A stretch of 64,000 bases of DNA from Sphingobacteruim zhuxiongii (GCF_009557615.1 NZ_CP045652.1:682001-746000), one strand, 5' to 3'; counted from the first letter of the stretch, positions 26,137-36,282 are shown. Notes: generated by a model not told the origin, from the sequence alone. Made by a program: numbers and translations.

Positions 26137-27055
26137 CTCTTTTTTCTAATTCTTTTATCTGTTGCTCGATACGTTCGAACGACTCGTTTAGTGGTGTTGG
26201 ACGATAGCCCAATTCCCGTATAGCTTTATTTAATATAAACCCCGTTTTTCGCGGACGGTTTGTTGCCTGTCCAATTTCTGCTGCAGAAACAGATCCAACA
26301 AGTGATTTATCTAGGTTCCAAAAATCAGCAACTTGTTCGACCACCTCTTTGACACTGTATAAAGTGTCGCTTGAGATATGATAAATGCCTTTAGCATCTT
26401 GCTTAATAGCCAATAAACAAGCGTTAGCTAAGTCATCAACCCATGTCGGCATTCTCCACTGATCGCTAACGGCTTTAATAGCTTCACCCGCTTCAAGTTT
26501 ATTCTTTGCCCAGAGCACAAGATTAGAACGTTTTTTATCTGCAATTACGCCGTAAACCAAAATTGTTCTCAATATGGCTGCTGAACATCCAGAACTTAGT
26601 ATTGCCTGTTCGGCATCTAATTTACTTTGTCCATAAGCATTGATTGGATTACAGGTTGCGTCTTCGCTGTATGGCCCTTCCTGACCATCGAAAACAAAGT
26701 CGGTCGAAAGGAATGTTAAATGAATATTTTGCTCCTTACAAAGCTCCGCCAAAAAGGCGGCAGAACGAACATTGACTGCTTGACACAATTCAGGGTCATT
26801 CTCACAAACTTCAACACTGCTGAGTGCTGCACTATGAATAATATGGCTTGGTTTAAAATCTTCAACGAGGGAGGCTAAACCTTTTAAGTCAACTAGATTG
26901 AGTTGTTCAAAACGGTAACCTGTATCTTGAGGATTTCTATTTATGGATGCCGAAGTACAACAAAGGTCGTAATCGGGATGCTGAAGGATGTATTCCGTTA
27001 GTTTATGGCCCAGAAAGCCGTTCGATCCGGTGACTAATATGCGTTTCTTATCCAT
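26126..27055 (-). CDS. SDR-family sugar-nucleotide reductase, RmlD-like
   Basis: The 309-residue protein has the NAD(P) motif VTGSNGFLGHKL at the N-terminus, the catalytic STDFVFDG and YGQSKLDAEQ (Tyr-x-x-x-Lys) and resembles dTDP-4-dehydrorhamnose reductase. There are no rhamnose pathway genes next to it, so the substrate is uncertain. It ends inside the thioesterase gene and starts one base after the M28 peptidase stop. Confidence 0.85.
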   Translation of the reverse strand: MDKKRILVTGSNGFLGHKLTEYILQHPDYDLCCTSASINRNPQDTGYRFEQLNLVDLKGLASLVEDFKPSHIIHSAALSSVEVCENDPELCQAVNVRSAAFLAELCKEQNIHLTFLSTDFVFDGQEGPYSEDATCNPINAYGQSKLDAEQAILSSGCSAAILRTILVYGVIADKKRSNLVLWAKNKLEAGEAIKAVSDQWRMPTWVDDLANACLLAIKQDAKGIYHISSDTLYSVKEVVEQVADFWNLDKSLVGSVSAAEIGQATNRPRKTGFILNKAIRELGYRPTPLNESFERIEQQIKELEKRDER

Positions 27056-27056
27056 G

Positions 27057-28007
27057 TTAATTGGTCCACTGAAAGTCCATCTTATCTTGCTTCATTGATT
27101 GATCTATAACCTCGATTTCCAATCGTAAAATTGCTTCTAATGCCTTGTAATCTATTTTAGGTTCATCATCCGTCGACTTATGGTAATCTTCATGTCCACC
27201 GGTATGGAAGAATAAGACAGGGATGTTTTTTCTATAGAAGGAAGTTTGATCAGAACCGCCATTACCATCTCTACTCAAATTGAATTTTATCGTACTCTTC
27301 AAACCCTGAAAGATTTTTGGAAATGCACTGCTGGTTCCGTAACCAATAACTGCAAGTCCATTTTGTTCTTGATAGCGACCAATCATGTCCATATTCAACA
27401 TCCAATGAATTGCTGATAGGGGAATAGTTGGATGTTCGGTGAAATAACGAGAGCCTACTAAACCTAGTTCTTCAGCGCCAAAACCAATAAACAAGATATT
27501 AAAGGTTTCTTTTTCTTTGTTTGTCGCATAGTGGCGAGCTAATTCCAATAGACCAGCAACACCCGAAGCATTATCATCTGCACCATTGTGCAATTTGCCT
27601 ACGCCCAAAGAGTCACGACTCCCCCCAATCTCCGCATATCCTAGATGATCGTAGTGCGCACCAACAACAATTGTATATTGCGATTTGTTATCTAGAAATC
27701 CAATGATATTGTCAGATTGACGAATGGAATCTGCGAGTTTTACACGTCGTATTTTTGCTTCAAAGGTCTGCCTATAGCCTTGTTCTCCCTTAGGTATTAG
27801 GCCATATTTCTTGAAGTGTTTTTCTACATAATCTGCGGCTTTATGTGATCCGGGACGGCCTGTTTCGCGACCCTTCATCTTATCTGAAGCCAAGAACTGA
27901 ATATGCTTTTTCAGGTTTTTAGGATTGACCTGAGCAGCGACAGTTGAAACTAAGCCGACAAGAAATAGGCAAACTAATGTAGAACATAGAATTCGAATCG
28001 TTCTCAT
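27057..28007 (-). CDS. Secreted M28 family zinc aminopeptidase
   Basis: The protein (316 residues) has a signal peptide (ILCSTLVCLFLVGLVSTVAAQ), then the M28 zinc motifs: VVGAHYDHLG, HNGADDNASGVAG, FGAEELGLVGS, MDMIGR and HTGGHEDYHKSTDD. It would cut N-terminal residues in the periplasm or outside the cell. The ATG at 28007 is used because a TATATTTG -7 element lies at 28012-28019 on the minus strand, overlapping the next upstream ATG; this implies a leaderless transcript. Confidence 0.9.
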   Translation of the reverse strand: MRTIRILCSTLVCLFLVGLVSTVAAQVNPKNLKKHIQFLASDKMKGRETGRPGSHKAADYVEKHFKKYGLIPKGEQGYRQTFEAKIRRVKLADSIRQSDNIIGFLDNKSQYTIVVGAHYDHLGYAEIGGSRDSLGVGKLHNGADDNASGVAGLLELARHYATNKEKETFNILFIGFGAEELGLVGSRYFTEHPTIPLSAIHWMLNMDMIGRYQEQNGLAVIGYGTSSAFPKIFQGLKSTIKFNLSRDGNGGSDQTSFYRKNIPVLFFHTGGHEDYHKSTDDEPKIDYKALEAILRLEIEVIDQSMKQDKMDFQWTN

Positions 28008-28077
28008 GCTCCAAATATACATTAAATGATAAAACTGCTAAGCCTGAATGGGTTAACTTTCCGTTATTTTACTGAAA

Positions 28078-28728
28078 TTAGTCTTCTACCACCTCATTAT
28101 TCACATCATGTTTTTCAACATGCTCTTCTTTGAAATAGCGATTGTTGAAAATCAGAATTAAGAATACACCAATGGAGATTGCAGAATCTGCAACGTTGAA
28201 GATTGGTCGGAAAAAGACGAATTCTTCACCGGACCATATAGGGAACCAAGTAGGAAAGGTTCCTTTCCAAATCGGTAGATGGAACATATCCACTACATAA
28301 CCGTGTAGAAATGTCGCGTAACCACCTCCATCTGGAAATAATACTGCCTTTTGGTAAGGCGTGCTCTCACTAAAGATTAAGCCATAGAATGCACTATCGA
28401 TGATATTACCTAAAGCACCTGCGAATATCAAAGCAACATTGAGAATAAAGCCTCTGTTGTATTTGTTTTTCACCATGTAGACCAATCCGTAACCAATGCC
28501 GGCAACCGCAATAATTCTAAATACACTTAAAAATAATTTGCCGTATTCACCGCCGAATTCCATGCCATAAGCCATACCTGGGTTTTCAATGAACTGAATC
28601 ATGACCCTATCGCTAATAACTTTGAAGCTTTGACCGATTGTCATGTTCAGCTTTACCCAAATCTTCGAAATTTGGTCAACTAATAAAATAATGGTGATCA
28701 GTAATAATGGCTTGGTATATCCTTTCAT
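28078..28728 (-). CDS. lspA: Lipoprotein signal peptidase II
   Basis: LspA removes signal peptides from prolipoproteins. The protein (216 residues from the ATG at 28728) has four membrane segments and the two catalytic Asp motifs GNIIDSAFYG and NVADSAISIG. It is longer than the roughly 165 of E. coli because of an insert around residues 115-150 and a charged C-terminal tail, normal for Bacteroidota. The upstream extension to 28758 adds nothing family-like and overlaps a terminator. Confidence 0.93.
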   Translation of the reverse strand: MKGYTKPLLLITIILLVDQISKIWVKLNMTIGQSFKVISDRVMIQFIENPGMAYGMEFGGEYGKLFLSVFRIIAVAGIGYGLVYMVKNKYNRGFILNVALIFAGALGNIIDSAFYGLIFSESTPYQKAVLFPDGGGYATFLHGYVVDMFHLPIWKGTFPTWFPIWSGEEFVFFRPIFNVADSAISIGVFLILIFNNRYFKEEHVEKHDVNNEVVED

Positions 28729-28733
28729 AATAC

Positions 28734-28766
28734 ATAAAAATGGTCTTTGTGAATACAAAGACCATT
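28734..28766 (-). terminator. Terminator between the DksA-like gene and lspA
   Basis: AATGGTCTTTGT and ACAAAGACCATT form a perfect 12-bp stem followed on the minus strand by five T. It lies between two minus-strand genes, so lspA needs its own promoter or readthrough. Confidence 0.85.
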
Positions 28767-28782
28767 GGAGCTAATCTTGTGC

Positions 28783-29166
28783 TTAATATTGTTTGTTCTT
28801 CGCCTCAATACTCAAAGTAGTATGAGGAACTGCTTTTAATCTTTCTTTTTGGATAAGCTTTCCCGTTTCACGGCAAACGCCGTAGGTCTTATTCTCAATG
28901 CGTACTAAAGCCGCTTCAAGATTATCAATAAATTTCTTTTGACGCGCAGCCAATTGGTTTATTTGTTCTTTCTCCAAGGTTGCAGAACCGTCTTCTAGTG
29001 TCTTGTAAGTGCCTGCTGTATCGTCAGTTCCGTTCGCATTGCTATTGCTTAATGATTTTGTCAATGATGACAACTCTTCGCGCGCTATACGTAACTTCTC
29101 AAGAATTATTGCTTTGAACTCTTGCAATTCAGCATCGCTGTACCTAGTTTTTTCTGTGTTTCCCAT
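28783..29166 (-). CDS. TraR/DksA-family protein lacking most zinc cysteines
   Basis: The 127-residue protein has the DksA-type coiled coil (LQEFKAIILEKLRIAREELS to about residue 95) and the C-terminal segment NKTYGVCRETGKLIQKERLK. The canonical zinc finger needs four Cys; only one is seen here (GVCRET). Family members in Bacteroidota often look like this. It would bind RNA polymerase secondary channel and alter initiation, by family. It lies three bases after ileS. Confidence 0.88.
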   Translation of the reverse strand: MGNTEKTRYSDAELQEFKAIILEKLRIAREELSSLTKSLSNSNANGTDDTAGTYKTLEDGSATLEKEQINQLAARQKKFIDNLEAALVRIENKTYGVCRETGKLIQKERLKAVPHTTLSIEAKNKQY

Positions 29167-29169
29167 ACT

Positions 29170-32100
29170 TTAATTTTTTTCGATTAATAGCAATAAATTC
29201 TTACCATCGATTTCAATAGGTTCCCCTATAGCCAGCGAATTGTCGATTTTAAGGGCGTCAGCCAAAATTTCCGTACAAATATACGAGAAATTATTCTCTA
29301 CAGCTTGTTGAATTTCAGTATTTTGACTTAAGGTAACCACAATGCGATCAGTAACTTCAAATCCCTTGTCTTTACGCAAGTTTTGAATACGGTTAATTAG
29401 TTCGCGTGCCAAACCTTCATCTTTCAAATCCGGGCTGATATGAACGTCTAACGCAACTGTTAAACGACCTAAATTGGCAACCTGCCACCCTTCAACATCC
29501 TCTGCGATGATTTCTACATCTTCACTGCTAATAACATATTCCGTGCCAGTTAACGTAATATTACCATTTATTTCCAGCTCACTAATTTGCTCAGCACTCA
29601 TCGCTTGAATCGCTGCAGCAACGGTTTTCATGTCCTTCCCAACCTTCGCACCTAAAGCTTTAAAGTTCGGCTTAATCTTCTTCTTAATGATTCCAGTAGT
29701 GTCGGTAATAAACTCGATATCCTTGATGTTTGTCTCAGAAAGTATCAAATCTTTTACACGTTCTACTTTCTCTTGAAATGCATTGTCTAAAACTGGTACT
29801 AGTATTTTTCCTAATGGTTGGCGAACATTGATTCCAGACTTTTTACGTAGTGATAAAGCAAGGGAAGAAATGTCCTGCGCTAAAGCCATGCGTTCTTCTA
29901 GTGCTTTATCAACCAATTCTGAATGATAAGCAGGGAAGTCAGCAAGGTGTACAGATTCAAACTGTTCTTTATTGGTAACTGCATTTAAATCTAAATACAA
30001 CTGATCGGCAAAGAACGGAGAAATTGGAGAGATTAACTTAGCAATCGTATCCAAGCAGGTATAAAGCGTTTGATACGCAGAAATCTTATCGGTAGAGTAT
30101 TCACCCTTCCAGAAACGACGACGACACAAACGAACATACCAATTACTCAAATGCTCATCCACAAAGTTTTGAATCGCACGTGCGGCTTTCGTAGGCTCAT
30201 AATCTGCATAATATTCATCTACTTCTTTGCTTAAGCTATTTAACAATGAAATAATCCATCTGTCAATTTCCGGGCGCTCATCGAAAGCAATATCTGCCTC
30301 GGAGTAGTTAAACTTGTCGATGTTCGCATATAATGCAAAGAATGCATAGGTATTGTATAAGGTTCCGAAGAATTTACGGCGAACCTCATCTAACCCTTCT
30401 TCATTGAATTTCAAGTTATCCCATGGAGCAGCATTGCTAATCATATACCAACGAGTAGCATCAGCTGAGTATTTTTCTATTGTCGCAAACGGATCAACAC
30501 CATTCCCCAGACGCTTGGACATTTTATTTCCATTTTTATCTAGGACAAGTCCATTTGATACGACATTCTTGAAAGCAACAGATCCACGTACCATGGTTGA
30601 GATGGCGTGTAATGTGAAAAACCAACCACGAGTTTGGTCAACCCCCTCTGCAATAAAGTCTGCAGGGAATGCTGAGAAATACTCCTCTTTAAATGGTAAG
30701 GCTTCACCTTTTTCTAATTTATCGTAGTCAAGACCCCATTGGGCATAAGGCATCGCGCCTGAATCAAACCAAACATCAATTAAATCTGGTTCTCTATATA
30801 GCTTTTGTCCAGCCTCGGAAACCAAGATAATATCGTCTACATAAGGGCGGTGTAAATCAAGTTGATCTGTACCAAACTTATCTAAGTAGGATTGATTTAC
30901 AGCTTTTTCTTCGGCGGATAGGGCGTCAGATTGAACAGCTGCTTCTAATAAAGCTTTTAGTTCTGGCATCGAACCCACACAGATCTCTTCATTTTCATCC
31001 TCTGAACGCCAAATTGGAAGTGGTGTACCCCAATAGCGAGAACGTGAAAGGTTCCAATCTACTAAGTTTTCTAACCAATTTCCAAAACGACCCGAACCGG
31101 TAGCTTCTGGCTTCCAGTTGATTGTTTTATTTAAAGCGACTAGCTCATCTTTCAAAGCTGTTGTGCGAATAAACCAACTATCTAATGGATAATATAAGAC
31201 TGGTTTGTCTGTTCTCCAACAATGTGGATAAGTGTGTTCGTATTTCTTAACGTCAAAAGCTTTGTTTTCTTCTTTTAACTTAATTGCAATTAATACATCG
31301 GTAGGACGGAAGTCTTTGTCTGCGCGTTCTTCAGCAGAATAGTATTCTTCTTTTACAAAACGGCCAGCGAAATCAGTGATTTCTTTGATAAAACGACCTG
31401 TGCGGTCTACCGTCGGAACATCTTTGCCGTTTTCGTCTTTTACCAATATCGCAGGTACGTCGTTTTCACGTGCAACTTTAAAGTCATCTCCACCATAGGT
31501 CGGAGCAGCATGCACGATACCTGTACCATCTTCAGTGGTCACAAAGTCGCCAATAATCACGCGGAACGCATTCTCAACAAGCTCGTCCGATGTAATATAT
31601 GGCATTAGCTGATGATAGCGTAATCCGGCTAATTCCTCGCCTCTAAATTCTGATGCAACTTCCCATGGGATAACTTTGTCACCGAAATTATAGTCTTGGA
31701 AAGAAACCTGCTGTCCTTCTGCCTTAAAGTGTTTGCTGATTAAAGCCTTTGCAAGAATAACCGATACAGGAGCGCCTGTATATTGGTTGAATGTTCTTAT
31801 TTTAACATAATCGATATTCTTTCCGACTACCAAGGCTGTATTACTTGGAAGAGTCCAAGGTGTTGTTGTCCATGCGATAAATACAACATCTTCCTCTTCG
31901 CTATCAACTAAACTGCTCATCATCGGATGAATCTGAGCTTTATCTAAACGGAATTCAGCAACAATCGTTGTGTCTTTTACGTCTTTGTATGTTCCTGGCT
32001 GATTAAGCTCATGAGAACTTAAACCAGTTCCCGCAGCTGGAGAATAAGGTTGGATGGTATAACCTTTGTAAAGTAATCCTTTTTTGTATAGATCTTTTAA

Positions 32101-32583
32101 TAAGAACCATAAGGTTTCGATATACTCATTTTCATAAGTGATGTATGGGTGTTCTAGATCTACCCAGTAGCCCATTTTCTCTGTCAAATCATTCCAAACA
32201 TCGGTGTATTTCATGACCTCCTTACGACAAGCGTCATTATATTCTTTTACACTGATCTTTTTACCGATATCTTCTTTGGTAATGCCTAAGGTTTTTTCAA
32301 CAGCTAATTCAATAGGAAGGCCATGGGTATCCCATCCACCTTTACGTTTTACCTGAAATCCCTTTAAAGTCTTGTAACGACAGAAAATATCTTTAATAGC
32401 GCGGGCCATAACGTGGTGAATACCTGGCATACCGTTCGCCGAAGGAGGTCCTTCGTAGAATGTGTATGGCTTACTCGCCGGACGATTAACAATACTTTTC
32501 TCAAAGATGTTCTCCGCTTCCCAACGTTTCAATACTTCTTTGCCGATTTCTGGTAAGTTTAACTGCTTATATTCCTTATACAT
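29170..32583 (-). CDS. ileS: Isoleucyl-tRNA synthetase
   Basis: This 1137-residue class I synthetase charges tRNA-Ile. It has the HIGH-type motif in PSANGMPGIHHVMAR (about residue 50), the CP1 editing domain, the KMSKR loop in DKNGNKMSKRLGNG (about 700) and an anticodon-binding domain with a long C-terminal extension. Its length and tail fit the longer, eukaryote-like type 2 enzymes, which lack the C-terminal zinc finger; that assignment is inferred. The ATG at 32583 is preferred over a GTG one codon upstream. Confidence 0.96.
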   Translation of the reverse strand: MYKEYKQLNLPEIGKEVLKRWEAENIFEKSIVNRPASKPYTFYEGPPSANGMPGIHHVMARAIKDIFCRYKTLKGFQVKRKGGWDTHGLPIELAVEKTLGITKEDIGKKISVKEYNDACRKEVMKYTDVWNDLTEKMGYWVDLEHPYITYENEYIETLWFLLKDLYKKGLLYKGYTIQPYSPAAGTGLSSHELNQPGTYKDVKDTTIVAEFRLDKAQIHPMMSSLVDSEEEDVVFIAWTTTPWTLPSNTALVVGKNIDYVKIRTFNQYTGAPVSVILAKALISKHFKAEGQQVSFQDYNFGDKVIPWEVASEFRGEELAGLRYHQLMPYITSDELVENAFRVIIGDFVTTEDGTGIVHAAPTYGGDDFKVARENDVPAILVKDENGKDVPTVDRTGRFIKEITDFAGRFVKEEYYSAEERADKDFRPTDVLIAIKLKEENKAFDVKKYEHTYPHCWRTDKPVLYYPLDSWFIRTTALKDELVALNKTINWKPEATGSGRFGNWLENLVDWNLSRSRYWGTPLPIWRSEDENEEICVGSMPELKALLEAAVQSDALSAEEKAVNQSYLDKFGTDQLDLHRPYVDDIILVSEAGQKLYREPDLIDVWFDSGAMPYAQWGLDYDKLEKGEALPFKEEYFSAFPADFIAEGVDQTRGWFFTLHAISTMVRGSVAFKNVVSNGLVLDKNGNKMSKRLGNGVDPFATIEKYSADATRWYMISNAAPWDNLKFNEEGLDEVRRKFFGTLYNTYAFFALYANIDKFNYSEADIAFDERPEIDRWIISLLNSLSKEVDEYYADYEPTKAARAIQNFVDEHLSNWYVRLCRRRFWKGEYSTDKISAYQTLYTCLDTIAKLISPISPFFADQLYLDLNAVTNKEQFESVHLADFPAYHSELVDKALEERMALAQDISSLALSLRKKSGINVRQPLGKILVPVLDNAFQEKVERVKDLILSETNIKDIEFITDTTGIIKKKIKPNFKALGAKVGKDMKTVAAAIQAMSAEQISELEINGNITLTGTEYVISSEDVEIIAEDVEGWQVANLGRLTVALDVHISPDLKDEGLARELINRIQNLRKDKGFEVTDRIVVTLSQNTEIQQAVENNFSYICTEILADALKIDNSLAIGEPIEIDGKNLLLLIEKN

Positions 32584-32586
32584 CAC

Positions 32587-33040
32587 GAGTTCTTATTCTA
32601 TTTTAAAGGTCGCTAATTTAGTGATTTTAAAGGAAAGGAAAAATAGCATATCGTAACTCCAATGTACTATTTTACTTCGAGAACCTAGATATTTCTACTT
32701 TTTGGACTTTTTCTGCATAGCTGAGCCAAAACGTAAAAAGTTTTGGGTGATGTTGATGAGATCATTCGACTGAAGATTGCTAAATCAACGCCTAAATTGA
32801 ATCGTTTCATAGCCCATAGAAGTCGAGCTTGAAAGGGAAGTGAAAGGGATGTGAAAGGGGAGTGAATTGGGTTTGATACGAGCGAAGTCTATCTTACTGA
32901 AAAAAGGGATTTATTCAGACTTGTATTCAGCTCTCAGGAATTAAGACAGAAAAGCGATTGGTAAAAAGCTAATGGGAGTTTTCTGGAGTCTCCGCTTTAT
33001 GGATTATATCGGAGGTTGCTGGGCCTAAATGACAGAAAAA
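32587..33040. other. Intergenic region upstream of ileS
   Basis: This gap of about 450 bases holds no convincing gene in any frame. It contains the G-rich tandem repeat at 32831-32874. Promoter elements for ileS were not clearly identified. Confidence 0.5.
32831..32874 (+). repeat. 11-bp G-rich imperfect tandem repeat, four units
   Basis: GAAAGGGAAGT, GAAAGGGATGT, GAAAGGGGAGT and a weaker GAATTGGGTTT follow each other without gaps. No ORF uses it. It may be a simple-sequence intergenic repeat. Confidence 0.6.
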
Positions 33041-33066
33041 AAAAGGTGTTCATATGAACACCTTTT
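33041..33066. terminator. Terminator after the IscA-like gene
   Basis: AAAAGGTGTTC and GAACACCTTTT form an 11-bp stem around ATAT, 26 bases after the stop of the minus-strand gene. Confidence 0.8.
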
Positions 33067-33092
33067 GAATTTTTTATAGAAAAAATAGTCGT

Positions 33093-33446
33093 TTACGATG
33101 AGAAGCTACTTCCGCAACCACAAGTGCTTGTTGCATTTGGATTGTTGAAAGTAAAACCCCGCGCATCTAAACCATTTTTAAAATCAATTTCCATTCCCGC
33201 TAGGTATAAGCCATGAGCTTTATTCATAAATAATCGAATCCCGTGGATATCATATTCTGTATCGCCATCTTTCTTTTGGTCAAAACCCAAAATATAGCTC
33301 ATACCCGAACATCCGCCACCTTCAACGCCAACACGAAGACCGAAATCTTCACTGATTTCTTGTTGGTCGATCAATTTTTTAAGTTCATTTAATGCACCTT
33401 CGGTTAAAGTTACTGGAGCTACCGCTGTTAAATTATCTGATGCCAT
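33093..33446 (-). CDS. HesB/IscA-type iron-sulfur cluster assembly protein
   Basis: This 117-residue A-type carrier passes Fe-S clusters to target enzymes. The three cluster-binding cysteines are visible in EGGGCSGMSY (about residue 46) and TSTCGCGSSF at the C-terminus. Length and the C-terminal Phe-x-x-Pro segment (FTFNNPNA) are typical. It stands alone here, away from other isc/suf genes. Which subtype (SufA, IscA, ErpA) cannot be decided from sequence alone. Confidence 0.93.
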   Translation of the reverse strand: MASDNLTAVAPVTLTEGALNELKKLIDQQEISEDFGLRVGVEGGGCSGMSYILGFDQKKDGDTEYDIHGIRLFMNKAHGLYLAGMEIDFKNGLDARGFTFNNPNATSTCGCGSSFSS

Positions 33447-33535
33447 ATCCTTTCCTCGTATAAAATGTTTGACAAAATTACATATTTTTAGCCATTATTT
33501 AATATTCACGACATTTTTGACAATCAGGTAACAGT

Positions 33536-34060
33536 ATGAGTTTGAGCCCAGAATTAATCGATTTTATAAAGTCATTATTTGTAGTAGCATTTGGTGTTTT
33601 TGCAGGTTTACTTCTCGCATTTCGCTTGGCTTGGCCAAAGATCGAACGTTTTTTGGTGGGATTAAATGTTATGAAACGTCCTAAAGCGGTCGGTAAGGAA
33701 ACATTGAGAACTTCAGCCTATGAGCGTCTCTTGCTGCTGATTCATCGTATGGATGTACAACAGGTTATGCAACGCAATTATTCAAATGAGTTAAGTGCCG
33801 ATCAATTTCAACAGGTATTAATTGCAGATATTGATGCGGAATTTGAACATAATTATACGCAACAATTATACGTTAGCGATACAGCATGGTTAGCTGTGCT
33901 TCAATTAAAGAAATATACCATCGATTTAATACGCAATACAGCGAGTCAAACACGCTCAGTCGATAGCTTTGTTGAAACTATTTTAGCTTACTCGAGCCAG
34001 AAAAGTGAAAATTTGAACTTGCAAACACAAATTTTGTTGAAAAAAGAGCTAAATGCTTAG
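33536..34060 (+). CDS. DUF7935-like membrane-anchored protein
   Basis: The 174-residue protein has one N-terminal membrane helix (SLFVVAFGVFAGLLLAFRLA, about residues 14-33) followed by a soluble helical domain (LLLLIHRMDVQQVMQRNYSN, then DTAWLAVLQLKKYTIDLIR). Similar proteins are common, uncharacterised neighbours in Bacteroidota; the DUF name is from memory. It lies between the IscA-like gene (divergent) and glyA. Confidence 0.7.
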   Translation: MSLSPELIDFIKSLFVVAFGVFAGLLLAFRLAWPKIERFLVGLNVMKRPKAVGKETLRTSAYERLLLLIHRMDVQQVMQRNYSNELSADQFQQVLIADIDAEFEHNYTQQLYVSDTAWLAVLQLKKYTIDLIRNTASQTRSVDSFVETILAYSSQKSENLNLQTQILLKKELNA

Positions 34061-34129
34061 CAATATCATAATAAAGAAAAATAAATAATAAAAGTTAAGT
34101 AATTGATAGTCCAATTCTTTGATATTATC

Positions 34130-34137
34130 TATATTTG
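34130..34137 (+). promoter_or_regulatory. -7 element of glyA
   Basis: TATATTTG matches TAnnTTTG and lies 33 bases before the glyA ATG. No clear -33 element is seen. Confidence 0.5.
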
Positions 34138-34170
34138 CGGATAATTCTAAAATTGTAAAAATTCCCAATC

Positions 34171-35442
34171 ATGGAAAGAGATCAATCCATTTTTAATCTT
34201 ATTGCCGAAGAGCTAAAACGCCAAGAAGAAGGTGTTGAGCTAATCGCTTCGGAAAACTTTGTTAGCAAGCAGGTTATGGAAGCTGCTGGTTCAGTATTAA
34301 CAAACAAATATGCTGAAGGACTTCCAGGAAAACGTTACTATGGTGGATGTGAAGTTGTCGATAAAATCGAGACTATCGCTATCGATCGCGCTAAAGAATT
34401 ATTTGGTGCAGAATGGGTAAATGTTCAACCTCACTCTGGAGCGCAAGCAAACGCTGCAGTGTTTTTAGCAATTTTGAAACCTGGTGATAAGATTTTAGGA
34501 TTCGACCTTTCTCATGGCGGTCACTTAACGCACGGTTCTCCTGCAAACTTCTCTGGTAAATTATACCAACCGTTATTTTATGGTGTAAAAGAAGATACAG
34601 GATTAATTGATTACGAAAAATTAGAAGAAACAGCACGCGCAGAAAAACCAAAAGTAATTATCTGTGGTGCATCGGCTTATTCTCGTGATTGGGATTATGC
34701 ACGTATTCGTAAGGTTGCTGATGAAATCGGTGCACTAGTTGTTGCTGATATTTCTCACCCAGCAGGATTAATCGCTCGTGGTTTGTTAAATGATCCACTT
34801 CCACATTGTCATATTGTGACAACAACAACACACAAGACATTGCGTGGCCCTCGTGGTGGTATGATCATGGTTGGTAAGGATTTCGAAAACCCATGGGGTA
34901 TTAAAACTCCAAAAGGAGAGATCCGTACGATTACACAATTATTGGATTTAGCGGTATTCCCAGGTACACAAGGTGGTCCTTTAGAGCATACAATTGCTGC
35001 GAAAGCGATTGCATACGGTGAAGCACTTTCTGATGAGTACTTAACTTACATCAAACAAGTGAAAAAGAATGCTGCGGCATTAGCTCAGTTTTTCGTAGAG
35101 AAAGATTATAAAATCATTTCTGGCGGAACAGATAACCACTTAATGTTAGTTGACCTTAGAAATAAAGATATTTCAGGTAAAGAAGCAGAAGCGGTATTAG
35201 GTTTAGCTGGAATTACGACAAATAAGAACATGGTTCCTTTCGATACACGTTCTCCATTCGTTACTTCTGGAGTTCGTTTCGGTACTGCTGCGATTACTTC
35301 GCGTGGAATCGGTGAATTGGAAATTGTTCAAATCGGAGAGCTTATCGATGAGGCCTTAACTAGTAGAAACGATGAAGCAGCGCTTAATCGTATACATGGT
35401 AAAGTTAAAGAGATGATGGCTCAATTTCCTTTGTACAAGTAA
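34171..35442 (+). CDS. glyA: Serine hydroxymethyltransferase
   Basis: GlyA is a PLP enzyme that converts serine and tetrahydrofolate to glycine and methylene-tetrahydrofolate. At 423 residues it is full length. It has [13 protein letters not shown], the [19 protein letters not shown] loop, [12 protein letters not shown] and the PLP lysine in [14 protein letters not shown]. It has its own promoter and terminator, so it looks monocistronic. Confidence 0.97.
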   Translation: MERDQSIFNLIAEELKRQEEGVELIASENFVSKQVMEAAGSVLTNKYAEGLPGKRYYGGCEVVDKIETIAIDRAKELFGAEWVNVQPHSGAQANAAVFLAILKPGDKILGFDLSHGGHLTHGSPANFSGKLYQPLFYGVKEDTGLIDYEKLEETARAEKPKVIICGASAYSRDWDYARIRKVADEIGALVVADISHPAGLIARGLLNDPLPHCHIVTTTTHKTLRGPRGGMIMVGKDFENPWGIKTPKGEIRTITQLLDLAVFPGTQGGPLEHTIAAKAIAYGEALSDEYLTYIKQVKKNAAALAQFFVEKDYKIISGGTDNHLMLVDLRNKDISGKEAEAVLGLAGITTNKNMVPFDTRSPFVTSGVRFGTAAITSRGIGELEIVQIGELIDEALTSRNDEAALNRIHGKVKEMMAQFPLYK

Positions 35443-35462
35443 CATAAGTATATATTTTACAT

Positions 35463-35499
35463 AAAAATGGCTCTAAACGATAAGTTTGGAGCCATTTTT
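35463..35499 (+). terminator. glyA terminator
   Basis: AAAATGGCTC and GAGCCATTTT, extended by AAAC/GTTT, form a stem with T-run, 21 bases after glyA. Confidence 0.85.
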
Positions 35500-35680
35500 G
35501 TTTCGTTTGATTAATGTGAAGAAATGTTAAAATCAATCGTAACTTTTTGAATACTCAGCATTTTTTATTCTCTTTGGTTTATTAAAAAAATATAAAAACG
35601 CCTATCGAAACACGAATACGCTTAAATAATATATTGTAAGTACATAGCAGATACTCTAGCATTTTTGTGGAGGAATAATT

Positions 35681-36271
35681 ATGAAACTATTGAATAAAAA
35701 GAGTGACCAGAAACTGGTTCAAGCGTACGTTAAAGGCGAAGAAAGAGCAATACAAGTTTTATTAGAACGCTATAAAACTAAAATCTATACGTCTATTTAC
35801 CATCAGGTAAAAGATCAATATCTCGCAGAGGATATCTTTCAAGAGACTTTTATTAAGGTGATCAATACTTTAAAGGCTGGTCGTTATAATGATGAGGGTA
35901 AGTTTTTACCTTGGGTGATGCGTATTGCCCATAATATGGTAATCGACCATTTTCGTCGGGAGAAACGAGCGCCAAATATTGTAAATAATGATGGCTTCGA
36001 CATCTTTGAGGTTTTACAGTTTTCGGACGACAGTGTCGAAACGAAGATGGTGAAGACACAGCGCGATGTAGATTTAAAGAAAATTATACAATTGCTGCCT
36101 GACGATCAGAAAGAAGTGCTAATAATGCGCCTGTTCTGTGATATGAGCTTTAAGGATATTGCAGATATCACCGAAGTGAGTATTAATACTGCATTAGGTA
36201 GAATGCGTTATGCGCTCACAAATTTGCGGAAGATGATTGAAGAGAACAATTTGATGTTTCAAATTGGATAA
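35681..36271 (+). CDS. RNA polymerase sigma factor, ECF-type
   Basis: The 196-residue protein has sigma region 2 (YLAEDIFQETFIKVINTL, then LPWVMRIAHNMVIDHFRREK) and region 4 (LLPDDQKEVLIMRLFCDMSF, DIADITEVSINTALGRMRYA). It redirects RNA polymerase to specific promoters. There is no anti-sigma gene next to it. GGAGGA lies about 10 bases before the ATG, an unusually strong Shine-Dalgarno sequence for this phylum. Confidence 0.92.
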   Translation: MKLLNKKSDQKLVQAYVKGEERAIQVLLERYKTKIYTSIYHQVKDQYLAEDIFQETFIKVINTLKAGRYNDEGKFLPWVMRIAHNMVIDHFRREKRAPNIVNNDGFDIFEVLQFSDDSVETKMVKTQRDVDLKKIIQLLPDDQKEVLIMRLFCDMSFKDIADITEVSINTALGRMRYALTNLRKMIEENNLMFQIG

Positions 36272-36282
36272 AAGGGATATCA

